A stretch of 64,000 nt of DNA from Anopheles merus (taxonomy: Eukaryota > Arthropoda > Insecta > Diptera > Culicidae): the NCBI RefSeq assembly GCF_017562075.2, contig NC_054085.1, positions 12,174,722 to 12,238,721 of the forward strand, given 5' to 3'. This document shows positions 13,391-24,529 of the stretch, in pieces (the stretch's first letter is position 1; each line of letters begins with the position of its first letter). The translations under genes were made by a program, and so were the position numbers. Under the pieces are notes generated by a model. The model made no database searches. It saw nothing but the letters and a program-made list of their open reading frames with translations, and had not been told where the DNA came from.

Positions 13391-14770
13391 CCATCCGGTT
13401 CCATCCGCTCCTTCTAATGCGCCTGCCCGGGCGCAAATGCAATGCAGATTACAAATTGGAAACAAGGCAGAAAAAGCAAAAGCCCCCCCTTACGCGGCAG
13501 CGCAAAAATGCAATTGCAGCCAGCCAAATTGGACGCACGGAGCCAAAGGAAACGCCCGTTGGAAACGGATGGTAGCACCGCGCTTCAAACGTGCACAGTG
13601 CACAGGCAGTGATTTAAGATAATAAACAATAATTATGCTCATCCTCGGAAGCATCCGTAACAGTGAGCAAGAGCAAGCACAAGAACTTGGAGCAAAAAAG
13701 CAACACCACCAGCAGCAGCCCCATTACACCGATCCCGAAAGGGCCGAGCGCCGAAAACACATACGGTATGCGTATACGCCTCGAAAAATGCACTCGTTTC
13801 TGGGGAGGAGCGGAAGAAATAAAAGCAAACGAACAACCCGAAAAACAAAACGCAAAAACCTTGCTCCGATTTGCTCGCTGGCAGCAAATGCTATTGACTT
13901 CTTGTCCACTCGTCAATGAAGCATGTGCAGCGGCCTTTGTTACGCTGCGTCCCCGCCGTAATGCGCAATGTTCATCTCCGGGAGAAGAGCAGAAAAAGAA
14001 TTGCAATTCCCCCGCCGCGGCGAACATCTTTGGAGCGTTCCCTCCCAATTCCGAAGGATAAGCGGTTAGACGTTACAGACGCTTGGCCCCTCGAGAAATG
14101 GTGGTACAAAATTAGTATACAACCTCGGGCGCTAAAACCTTCCGGAGACTTCAGAAGGCCGAAGGCTGCGATGGGCAGTGCGCCGGGCTGCTCATTTTGT
14201 TACGAAATGGTTTATGGCTGGTTTTGCAAGCGCAAATATTATCCACTGTCCATGGCACATGCGTAAACATTTTTCCCTCCCGCTCAACAGGGTGTTTTTT
14301 GTTCCCGCTACCTATCGGCTTACGACGCTGTTTGATGACTGATATTCTACTTCAGCCTCTCAACCGAAGGTATGTTTTAACTGGCGCAGCACCGTGCAAT
14401 TCGTTCGTCGGTAGCTGAAGTGTGCCAAAAATTTCGCCATCAGATCAGCGGAGAATCCGAGCTGCTTTGGGTCTCGCGTTCCCCTTTGCACAAGATCCAC
14501 GCAGGCACGCAGGATAATAATCGATTTGTGCGGATTGAACACCGCCGATGCACTAAGATGAGGTTAAAGCACCCGCGGGATCCGACCCGGGCCGGGGCTG
14601 TTATTGTTATTAAATCGCCAAATTTAATAGGTATCATTAAGCAGCAATGCACCTCGGCTTGGGACGGCTACTGCGGACGGGTTTTTTTTTCGGTGGAAGG
14701 ATTCGGTACGTTTGCGGTTTTGGTGTGCCGCACGAAGGCGAGAATACGCAGCAAATGAAGAAGCTCATCA
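13391..14770. other. GC-richer non-coding block
   Basis: Multiple overlapping open frames occur on both strands (up to 144 codons) with basic, low-complexity products. No domain, splice pair or RNA gene is recognised. Confidence 0.5.
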
Positions 14771-15754
14771 ATGGGTACTTCTAGATACGATGGGGAGGCA
14801 TCAGAAGGTAAAAAAGGCTTGTTCATTAGACTTAAAACTGGAGGGCATTAAAAACCAAAGGCAATAGAGGAAGTTCGATCCACGATGGTGTTGTTATACA
14901 TTTTAATGAACAATTTGTTTTCAAACGTTTTGCAATGGTTATGAACTTAACTTTGTTTCAGTCAGTTCTGAAAATTTGAAGTCAATCAGTTTACCTGAAT
15001 AAATCAGTCTGATCAGTTAGGCTTGATGTGGTAACGCATCCGTAAGAGGATCAAAGTAATCATACTACTGCGACAAGAATAGCTGTGACGGATCTCAAGA
15101 TGTAACATAGTATGACTCTCTTAATTCACATCCCAAATAAAACCTAAAAGGTCTGCAATTGGAGTATTTTAAGTTGGGCCAGTTTTTTTGATTAAATTAA
15201 TCTATAATCCGTTCGATTGATTAAAAACTGTACTGCCTTACATGTTAACTCTCTTATAGGCACTCACAGTTAAGTAGGGTGAACTTCCAAATTTAGATTA
15301 TTTTGGGCTAAGACTATTGTTGGATTTATTAATGAAGCGCAAAGCAACTAATAGATTGAATGACTTATTAAGCATTGTTAGGTAAGCATCAGCGACATCA
15401 GCTGCGAAATCCGAAAACGCATTATGCAGGGGAATTATGCATACTATGGAGATCCAGAAAATGCTGAGATCCAGAAGACTTAGAGACTGCACAAAATGTG
15501 GACTATGGACACGAGTCTTGGGCCATCCGAGTGGAGAATGCAAATGCTCTAATCGTGTTTGAGTGACACATCCTCCGGACTACTGTAGCGGTGTGTACGA
15601 TCATGAAGTTTCAAGGAGAAGCTTGCTTACGGTGAACCAAATATCCTAACGATGGCGAAAGCTGGCAGGATACGCCAAAATAAGCATAGATTAAGCAGTA
15701 AGTTAGATCTTGAACCCATGATAGATATGCTGGATCTACCTATTTGACATCTAT
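14771..15754. other. AT-rich stretch with a possible retroelement relic
   Basis: Peptides such as TMEIQKMLRSRRLRDC and VLGHPSGE near 15450-15540, and a GESWQDT-like end near 15655, loosely resemble the C-terminal region of RTE-type elements (RLRW..GH...; W...AQDR). Identity is weak and the frame is broken by stops, so the assignment is tentative. Confidence 0.25.
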
Positions 15755-15769
15755 ATCTAGGGCAACAAG

Positions 15770-15957
15770 GGGCGGTCTCGTGGTACAGTCGTTAACTCGA
15801 ACGGCTTAATAACAAGCCCGTCATGGGTTCTCAAGCCCTGAATGGACCGGCCCTCTGTAGTAAGGACTGTGGCTGTCCGGCTACGTGGTATTGAATGAAG
15901 TCTTGAAAGCCTGTATAGGCCGGCATGTCCGCGTAGGACGTTTACGCCAAATAAAGG
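15770..15957 (+). mobile_element. tRNA-derived SINE (type 2 tail)
   Basis: The head GGTCTCGTGGTACAGTCG and the B-box region resemble the type 1 SINEs. After about GGACTG the body differs, with GGCTACGTGGTATTGAATG and GAAAGCCTGTATAGGCCGG, and the tail is AAATAAAGG. Flanking 15-mers at 15755-15769 and 15958-15972 match with one mismatch. It shows that one tRNA-like head is joined to two different bodies in this genome. Confidence 0.88.
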
Positions 15958-16115
15958 ATCTAGGTCAACAAGACCACCAATCTGACAAAATACAACTCAT
16001 ATTTCCAATTTTTACATATTTTTTTATTGTAGCTCTATTTTGCAGGCATGCTACTTTTTACTACCTATACTTCATTTCCAAACTAGCCTAACAGAGAACT
16101 AAATTTAATAAACAA

Positions 16116-16650
16116 CACGTACCACAAGGCAATATTCTGGGGCCGCTTCTATTTTTGCTGTTTGCGGCTGAGTTCTTCCTGTTCTTCCGAACGGCTGAGT
16201 TGTTTCTGTTCGCAGACGACACGGCTATTGCATTAAAAGGCAGAACACCAGCAGTACTAAGGGGTATTGTGCAACGATCCTTGGACATCTTGCGAGGCTA
16301 TGCTTCGGAATGGAAGATCCGAATTGATAATACCAAGACACAAGCCATGATTGTCGCCCATTGCCTAAGAAATAAACTAGTGAAACCCACTACTCACCAT
16401 CTGGTTGTGGGTGGAATATCTGGGCCTCATCATTGATAACAAGCTCCTATATAACCATGACACTAAAGAGCTATCAACTCAAATGATTACTTTACTGAAA
16501 AACAAACATTACCCTCTGCTGAATCGTAATTTTCGGCTGTTTCCAAAAAAACAAATTTGCTGTATATAAGCAGATTATCTTACCAGCCGCAACGTACGGC
16601 TTCCCTGTATGGCAACGTAGTGCTTACACAAACATCCTGAAAGTCCAGGT
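16116..16650 (+). pseudogene. Jockey-type reverse transcriptase fragment
   Basis: The plus strand encodes HVPQGNILGPLLFLLF, then LFLFADDTAIALKG with the two catalytic Asp residues, then LRGYASEWKIRIDNTKTQAM. The frame stops at 16436. Recognisable peptides continue in other frames (LGLIIDNKLLYN near 16420, then YKQIILPAATYGFPVW near 16570), showing at least two frameshifts. The stretch between PQG and FADD is shorter than usual, implying an internal deletion. Neither end of the element is recognisable. It lies about 145 bp downstream of a SINE (15770-15957). Confidence 0.8.
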
Positions 16651-17420
16651 AGGATCTTAAAATTATATAAAATATTTAAAATAAACAAATTTAATTGTAA
16701 TATAACCAACAACAGAATAATATTTTCAATAACATAATCTTCCTTATGCTGATTTTTCAGGAATATATCCCTCCGTCGAAAATCCCTACAGATTCTTCCA
16801 GTTTCTTTGCAATAACAGTCGTCCTGCCAAACTTTTTCCCACTGACCAGAGGTCTTGAAACTAAGGCTTGCAGGTGGGCCGTAGGCGGCAATCTATAATG
16901 CGACTCGTGATGATTTTGTTTAGGTTAAAATAAATAGTTTATTATTTAGACTATCTTGATAAAAAAATGAATTATTGCGTTAAAAAAATGAAAATCAAAC
17001 TTTAATAAAAGAATTGTTAACTACAGTTAATATTTTCTTATGGAAACGAGTTTTAAACGTTCACCCTTTCGCTAAAAGTCAGGTCAAAATGGCTCTCTAG
17101 AATGGTATTTGTGAAGCAATAGCAAACTGAAATGTTTGGATATCCCTGCCTTGGACTTATCATTTTTTCACTTAGGTACTATTTTCTTTGTCTAAATTGT
17201 TTATAATGTTTCTGAAAGTGCGTTTTCCTTCGCTGATTCAAACAGCATAATTGATAGGTTTCTTTTAGGTATCATTTACTGACAACCATCAAACAACTAG
17301 CTAAGTAATAAGGAAACAGCTGTGAACCTCCTGTTTTAATTCGATTTGATATTTAAATTATGTTTCTAAATTTATACAAGAGTGCAAAATGATACCAAAT
17401 GCACCCAATTAACTCTTTCC
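16651..17420. other. AT-rich stretch, nothing recognised
   Basis: No gene, RNA or element end was found between the jockey-type fragment and the next GC-richer block (17421-18600), which itself holds only the hairpin at 17978-18016. The short stretch 18601-19075 is also featureless. Confidence 0.45.
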
Positions 17421-17977
17421 TTTAGCAAAAAAAAATGAATTATTCAACGTGCATTGAAACAATCTCAATTACAATTCAAGTTGTCAAGGGGTCAAACATT
17501 AACATTATTATTGCACGCCCTTATCATCAGCCGGCCGGCCGACCAGACCGACGACAGACGGATGGACGGACACAGGCACGAGTTAATTTTCCAAACTTTT
17601 CACCAAGAATCAAGTTTATGACCGATAAGAATCCAATAAACCCAGCAGCAGAAGCAGAACCCAGCACCGGACCAGCAAGCAGGCGAAACCGTGGAGTTGT
17701 ATAATCATCAACCATTCTTTCTCTTCTCTCCACTCGGTCAGCACGGCCGAGGACGGATCGAATGCAACAATGTTGCAATAAACCTGGCACCCGGCCACCG
17801 GTGTCCACATTCCACGGCGCAGTCGGTTGATAAGATTCGAGCAGGAAATACGAGAAGCCTTGACCATCAGCTGGCAGATGCCACAACTAAAACGTATGCC
17901 ACTTTAACACTGTCGTACGAGCGGGTGTCTGTGTGTGTGTGCGTATATTTTTGGAGGTTTTTCTTTATGTCTTACAA

Positions 17978-18016
17978 CATACCACGTCCAGCGAACAAAA
18001 CGCCGGACGTGGTATG
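17978..18016. other. Strong 39-nt hairpin
   Basis: CATACCACGTCC (17978-17989) pairs perfectly with GGACGTGGTATG (18005-18016). Inside, after one mismatch, GCG pairs with CGC around a 7-nt AACAAAA loop. The stem is shorter than a typical pre-miRNA. It lies in a GC-richer, non-repetitive block. It may be an RNA structure, a palindromic binding site (each arm contains CCACGTC/GACGTGG) or chance. Confidence 0.6.
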
Positions 18017-19079
18017 ATCTGTGTGTCTGCTGCTTTGGGGGAAGCTCAGCCAAAAGGGGAGGTAAAACTTTCTTCTCGCGAGGGGTTTGCATTTTTAATC
18101 GAAACGTACAGCTTGATCGAGTTGAACTGTGTATAATTATCACGGGTACTGATACGTGTCCTACGAATTAATCGGCCACCAAACCGTCCAGATGGTCGTC
18201 GCAGGAAAAAAAACGTGCTCCTTCCCCCCAGAACCGTTTACGCGGTAGACGCCGCCAATCAGTCCTGTTTTGTATCTTCCTCTTCCTTGTGCTTGTTTTA
18301 CCTTTAAGCAGCCAGCTTATGAGCGAAATCTATACCGAGGTCAACGTAGTCAGTCTGGGTTTGTTTGTAAGATTTGCTTTCGTTCGGCTTCGTCTAATCC
18401 GTACGAGTAGACGGCAAAGGTTTAAAACCTGGAGCTGCGTTTTAATTCAATTAGAACCCAGTCAGTGCATGAGATATTCTGTGCCACGCTATTTTTTGCC
18501 CAGAGTGGCTCTAAGAAATCTGTTGTTAGGAAATAGGAGAGCCCTTTTTTCTAAAGCTGTTTAACGGTTTAGTTAAAGAACGGAACGTTGTTGTGGTATG
18601 GAGTTGCAAAATCCATTACAAATCCTTTACATTTCATGCTCGACGTTAGGCAACTGAGCAGTTTTTATTTTTCAATGGTCGAGTTGGCAAACAGTTCTTT
18701 AGCATTCTCATTTCATAGAGATGGTTTATCGTCCACTTAATCTCTCGCGATATTTGACAATTCCTTAATGTACTTATTATTCTCCTGATGATCCACAAGA
18801 ACACTGAGCTTTTCGCCTTGTTTTGCGGGTTGCTGGAAAACATCTCCCAGACATCTGTAAGGTGTGCCAAGCCTTTGCCGATTTGTCAATACATCCTGCT
18901 CTAATCGATCACCTAATCATCTAATTAAATTAAAACTAATTTAATCTCAACATGTGTAACAATTTTAGGATGAAACCCCAATCTGACTGTTTAAACGAGA
19001 TGTATTTGGATCCCAAATAGTAGAACGTTAAACAAATATGTCCATTATAGTGGTCTTCTTTTTATAGCCTGAACAGCCT

Positions 19080-19515
19080 GAATAGGAGTTGATTTCGGAA
19101 TCGATTCTGGAATCAGAATCGGCTCCGTAAACGGAATCGACTCGGGAATCGCAATTTGTTCCGGTAACAGAATCAGAATTAACTCAAGAACTGGAATTAG
19201 CTCCAAAATGAGAATTAGTTCGTTTTGAAAATTTGGATAGAAAAAAGTAGTTTCAGAAGCGAAATCAGTCCAGGTATCTCCATGAAAATGGATAGTTTAC
19301 AAGTAAATTTTGAGTATTTGTGGCTTTCAACACGTAGCATCATGGGATACAAACGTCTCTTCTTATGGAGATGCCGAAACCGATTCCGATTTCGAACCCG
19401 ATTCTTATTCCGAAACCAATTTTGGAACCGATTCCCGAATCGATTCCGGACCTACTATCCGCAATCGATTTTAGAAAACTTCGGAGCTAGACGGAATCGA
19501 TTCCGACGAAATCTT
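19080..19515. repeat. Fold-back array of GAATCGATTCCGG-like units
   Basis: The left arm (about 19080-19215) carries GGAATCGA-type units (ATTTCGGAATCGATTCTGG, CGGAATCGACTCGGGAATCG). The right arm (about 19370-19515) carries the complement (GAAACCGATTCCGATTTCG, CCCGAATCGATTCCGGACC). The roughly 150-bp spacer is unrelated. The layout repeats that of the 23.2 kb locus with a different unit. Confidence 0.65.
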
Positions 19516-19519
19516 CATT

Positions 19520-20850
19520 TTTCTCATCACTTTTCACGAAATCATACAAAAATCGAAAAAAGGCTGGAACGGACGGTGGTCCACTCCATGTTAGATAACT
19601 CTTTCTAGATCAAATAGCGGAGCTGAGAGTTTTTGTGCCCTTATCGACAGGTGGAGTAAGTGATGTAGTGTCTTCACTTTAATTGCTCTATTTCATTCGT
19701 ACTTATTTGACAATATGAGAGGCTCTCCTCGGCATCGGCCGTGAAAGTGGATTTTGGATGTGGGTTTAAGTGTGTAGTGTACCTCCCTAAAAAGCGTGTG
19801 ATTCACAGGTGTGAGCTGTATTGATGAGTGTGTTCTTGCATGCATTCTTGATCTATTTGCTCGTGAAGACGAGAATTTCGATATTAAGAATCGATCAACG
19901 CATCATTTGGAGGTGTTCCGTATGGTAGTGATTCATATAATCCCTATATACCTGTACTTTTCTTGACCCGTAATCAATTATTTCAGTTTTCATACAAGTT
20001 GTGTGAAAAAGTGCCTCCCGCACAACGAGTGAGTCATTAGAACGGATTAAACTCATTTTGAGGGGTTCCGCTGTATCTATATGTTCTCTGTATTTCAGGG
20101 TTTCGACAAAACTGGGATACATTTTGATCTATTCTTGGCAAATACGGGCAATGAGTTAGAAGTGGCCTTAATTATAATAAATCATTCCTAGATCCTGATG
20201 AGAGAATACATCGCCTCAATGAAAGTTTTTTGAGTTTTAAAGTAACTTGTTAGAAACTAACCACATTTTTTAGGCTTAGGCGTGGTGCCAAAAAATTAGT
20301 TTTATTTTAGGCATTTTGTGGCTTGTATTTGCTCAGTGAATTCGTTTAACTAAAAGGGCTGAAACTGCCGTTCGTTTCCTATTTATCTATTTTTTGTACT
20401 ATCCGCGATGTGCTTGGCTGACAGTTGGGCAGAACTCTACAACGGTTACAACATAACTCTGATACGAAAAGTTCTAAAATTTTGGACAGTTTTACAATCA
20501 ATACGAATTAATGATAAATGGAAATTACGGTGTAAATTTCATAGGCCTTCATTCTTTTATATTTTTTAATGATTCTTGCAATGGTTGTTTTAGAAAAAAA
20601 ATATAATAAAATTGCAAATTCTCTTGTGGAAAAAAATGTATTGGGGATATTCACGTAACTCTTCCTCTATGATGAATACCATAAACAGTGAACGTGTTTG
20701 TCTGCCAAAACTGGCCCACAGAATGAATTTATGCAATCCCTATACTTGAAAAGTTAACAAATTACTCTTAATCAATCATCAGGTAATTTTTAAATGATTT
20801 TATTGGGTATATTTTATCCAAATGATTTAATCTGGATGATAAGGTCAGAT
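19520..20850. other. AT-rich stretch with one unidentified small frame
   Basis: A 75-codon ATG-started minus-strand frame (20122-19895) has balanced, protein-like composition, but I recognise no family and see no splice or promoter context. It may be a mobile-element relic. Confidence 0.3.
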
Positions 20851-22560
20851 TGAAATGTTATGTTCCTTCATGATGAGAACCTATCCCACCGTTATATCGC
20901 TTGTATTTGAAGAGACAGATTTTTTTTCTAGCACAAAAATAAAACTAAATTCCAATGATACGATGAAAGTTAGCTCAGCCCTGTTCAATGTTAATTCTCC
21001 TGCAAAGCTTGCCCGTCCAACTCCGTACAATAAAAACAAAATTATCCCTCATGACCCACTATCGACTGTCGGTGCCCCCGTCAGGTGCAAAGGAATGTCA
21101 CTAATTATGTTACCGCCAAATAATTGTTCGTGATCGAGGAGCGAGTGATTGAAAACTAATTTTCAGCTCTCTCTCCCCAAAAAAAATAAAACAACCAGGA
21201 GCAACCTCGCTCGTCGGCTTATAAAACAAAGCGCTTTCGGAACCCATTCCCTTTACGCAAATTGTCACGCCACGTCCCGTGCGTACGTGATGCCGACGAG
21301 GACGACAACGACGCAGCAAATCCTTCAACTCCGGTACCGGTGCACGCTCATTATCGTGCCGGCACGGCACCAGTTCGAGCCGCAAGCGGGCTTCAATCAC
21401 TTGTCGATATTTCGGCTGGACGTGTGATAATGTGACGATTCAATTAGGCTCCACCACGCTCGCAGCACCAAGGAACGGAACACAGTACACTGCGGCGGGG
21501 ACAGTATTGGTTTGTGCAGGCATGCAGGAAAGCATCAAAATCATGCCATATGCAACGGGTTTAATGGTTTCATCACCAGCTTGGCAGCTAATTATTGCTG
21601 GCCGTGCGTATGGGGGCCGGAGTGTCCACCAGGCACACTACCACTAATTGATGCGCGGTTGCGCTTTTGTATTCCCGCAACCAGAAAGGCGGGCTGAGAC
21701 TTATGCGGTTCGGTTGCGGCACTCTTTGACGCGGAAGCCGGTGAAAACTGGGAAGCTGCGCTTTTCATCTTCAGCCAGCCGAAGGATGCCGCTCCGACAC
21801 GTACCGTGTATGTGAGTGGCGCGAAGGAATGCATATACACACATCGGCAGTCGGCACACATTGATGATCGAAAAACTGGGGGGAGAAAACACAGCCAAGC
21901 CCCTTGTCTCCTCGTCGAAAGCTCATAATTTTCGGGTGGCAGGCAGGTTGAGCTTCATTTGGTATGACGCTCAGGCAACATTGTTGTCGCACATGTAATA
22001 ATTGTTTTGACAGCGCGCACCAGCAATCCGCAATCAATGCTCCTCCCGTGTGTGTGTGTGTGCGCACTAAAAGGTGCATGTGCATGTGCGTGCATTTGTG
22101 CCTTAAATTATAACCCTTTGCGCATCGATGTACTCCCTGACGCAGTCTTGCCTTATCGATTCGCTCGAAGCACAGCTCGGACTGCCTGCTGGGCGTAAAG
22201 TTTTATGGAGAAAACAACGACAAAAAAGCGAAGAGAGCAGGTGACAGCAGGACATAACAGAGAGCTTGTTCAGGTGAAGCTGCCGTGTGGTCCCGGTAGC
22301 TTCCGTTCACCACATCAAACGTACTCACCGCACCACCGCATTGCACTAGGAAACCTGCCGTTGTTTCTCTCGGAGGCAAATGCAATTAGAGAGTGCATTT
22401 GTAATGCGCTGCGAATTGATTTTAAATTTCGTTTAATGTGCAGTTGCTTAGCGTGTAACGTCTCAATAAAATATACACTTCGGTGTGTCGATCGTTCCCC
22501 GTTTATTGATGACATTAGCTGAGAGACTAGGCATTACGGATGGGGGGATGATTTTAGGTA
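20851..22560. other. GC-richer non-coding block
   Basis: Overlapping frames of up to 105 codons occur without domains, plus a short (GT)n at about 22049-22062. An AT-rich, featureless stretch follows (22561-23155). Confidence 0.5.
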
Positions 22561-23164
22561 TGCTAAAACGTGAGCAGATGCTCTTTGGGTTGTAGTTGTG
22601 AGTAGTCTCATATGTTTTGCAAATGGTTATCATTCGAGATCGTTTAGGCAATGGTATGAATTAAATTTGATTTGAAAAATACCTTTCTTTGAGCTGAAGT
22701 TTTCAAATTTTTAATATTCAATAGATGCTTAATAGTTTCATAAATCATGACGGAAGTGTTTTTAATCTTAACTTCCTTTTGTTTAATCGGTTTTAAGGAA
22801 AATTTGTAATTAACGGCCAAACGAATTTTTGGCATTAAAATCGTTGAAAGCCATACAATTATCGCATTTTTTCGATCAATTTTAATGATAAATAGAACCT
22901 AAGCACGTTTTTAATAAAACATTTAAAAAAAATTTGATTGGATAATTTAATATTCTCTAATAAAAAAAAACCCTAATGCAGCAAATTTAACACTTAAAAC
23001 GAAAAAAGGAAAGAAATGTTCAATGACTAATTAATATACGAAAATGATATATAAAGTCTCATTAATGTTTAAAGCACTTTAACAAACTGGGGATTTTAGC
23101 AACCTTGTTGATCATTAGTTCATTCAGCAACCTGTAAATTTCATTGGGTTTGTACTAGTGATGT

Positions 23165-23825
23165 TATCTCTGAAGCGCACCCACGACTCCGATCCGATTC
23201 AGACTATTATTAGTCCGATTCCGACTCCGGCAAAATCCGAACCACTAGTTCCGTCCGGAGTCATCCGAAGTCGTCTGAAGTCATGCGGAGACGTCAAGAG
23301 TCTCTCGGAATTGTTCTGAGTTGTCCGGAGTCGTTCCAAGTCGCCCGGAGACATTTGGAATCGTCCGGAGTTGAAGTCAACATGAGCCGTCCGGTGCAAT
23401 GTGCTTATCAGGCAATTCATTTCGTTGTGTTTTTTTGACTTTAACTTTGCGCATGCACTTCGTATACAAACCTTTGTTCCGAAGGTCGACTGCGGACGAC
23501 TCCTAATGACGTAGAGCGACTTCGGACGACTCCGGACGACTCAGAACGATTCCGAAAGCCTCCTGACGACTTTGCCTGACTTCGGACATTTTCGGATGAC
23601 TCTGGACTGCTCCGGTCCACTTCGGATAACTCTGGACTCTGGATGACTCCGAACTTTTCCGGATGTCTCCAAATCTGGGCGACTCCGGACGACTCTGAGT
23701 GACTCCGGACGACTCCGAACGACTCCAGACGATTACAAAATGCTCCGGATAATGCTGAGCGGACCTACCTTCCGGAGTCTGTTCCGAAATTATCAGAGTC
23801 GCATCGGAGTCAACTCCGGGTTTTT
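23165..23825. repeat. Fold-back array of diverged GACTCCGGAC units in two inverted arms
   Basis: The left arm (about 23165-23410) consists of units such as CCGGAGTCGTC and CCGAAGTCGTC. The right arm (about 23480-23825) consists of the reverse complement, GACTCCGGACGACTCCGG and variants. About 80 bp of unrelated AT-richer sequence separates them. A single strand could fold into a long imperfect hairpin. No terminal inverted repeat or duplication is certain. Confidence 0.75.
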
Positions 23826-24008
23826 GCCAACTTGTCTCATCAATACGACGAGTATATACGACGTCTTCAACGTTTTATAATTCATCTGATTTCTTTATTG
23901 ATAGAAATTAATTTTAACTTTCATAATTATCTCATTTCATACCAAAGAAACGGATCAGACTAATTTTACCTTATCCATCCAGTAAGATGGGACTTCATCC
24001 TTTTTAAT

Positions 24009-24196
24009 CTTCTTCGTCTTTGGCACAACAACCGTTGTCGGTCAAGGCCTGCCTGTACCACTTGTTGGCTTGGCTTTCAGTGACTAATTGATTTCCCCCC
24101 ATAGCGGGATAGTCAGTCCTACGTATGGCGGCACGGTCCATTTGGGGTTTGAATGTTATTAAGTCGTACGAGTTTACGACTGTACTACGAGACCGG
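24009..24196 (-). mobile_element. tRNA-derived SINE (type 1 tail), diverged
   Basis: It shares the body of the 33 and 34 kb copies but is shorter and more diverged; the B-box region reads TTCAAACCCC and part of the head is deleted. A 10-bp duplication CCTTTTTAAT flanks it (23999-24008 and 24197-24206). The tail GAAGAAGA lies on the left, consistent with minus-strand orientation. Confidence 0.88.
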
Positions 24197-24529
24197 CCTT
24201 TTTAATAAAAGAAGAAAATAAAACATTTATAGTAAATGTTAAGCAATTTGAAACTATGATATCATTTTTTAAATCAATTTGTAATGCAACTTTTCATGAC
24301 TACTCAATTAAAGGGCATTTTGATCGGATAGTAAACCTAAAAATGAAGCATTTCACATGTCATGTTGTTTACATTGTGTATTAAATTTCCTGCAACTTTT
24401 GCTTGCAGAAGAAACTATAGTTTATTGTGTTAAATTGCCCCATACAAAAAAAATCATGAAAGCGATGTACCCCTGCAATACGCCCCGTAAAGGCCGCTGC
24501 AATCTTTTGCAGTCGTAAAATTTATGACC

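Noticed and set aside
15420..15700. Possible RTE-type C-terminal coding relic
   Set aside because: Only short, gapped peptide similarities across several stops. Kept as a low-confidence remark and not a named element.
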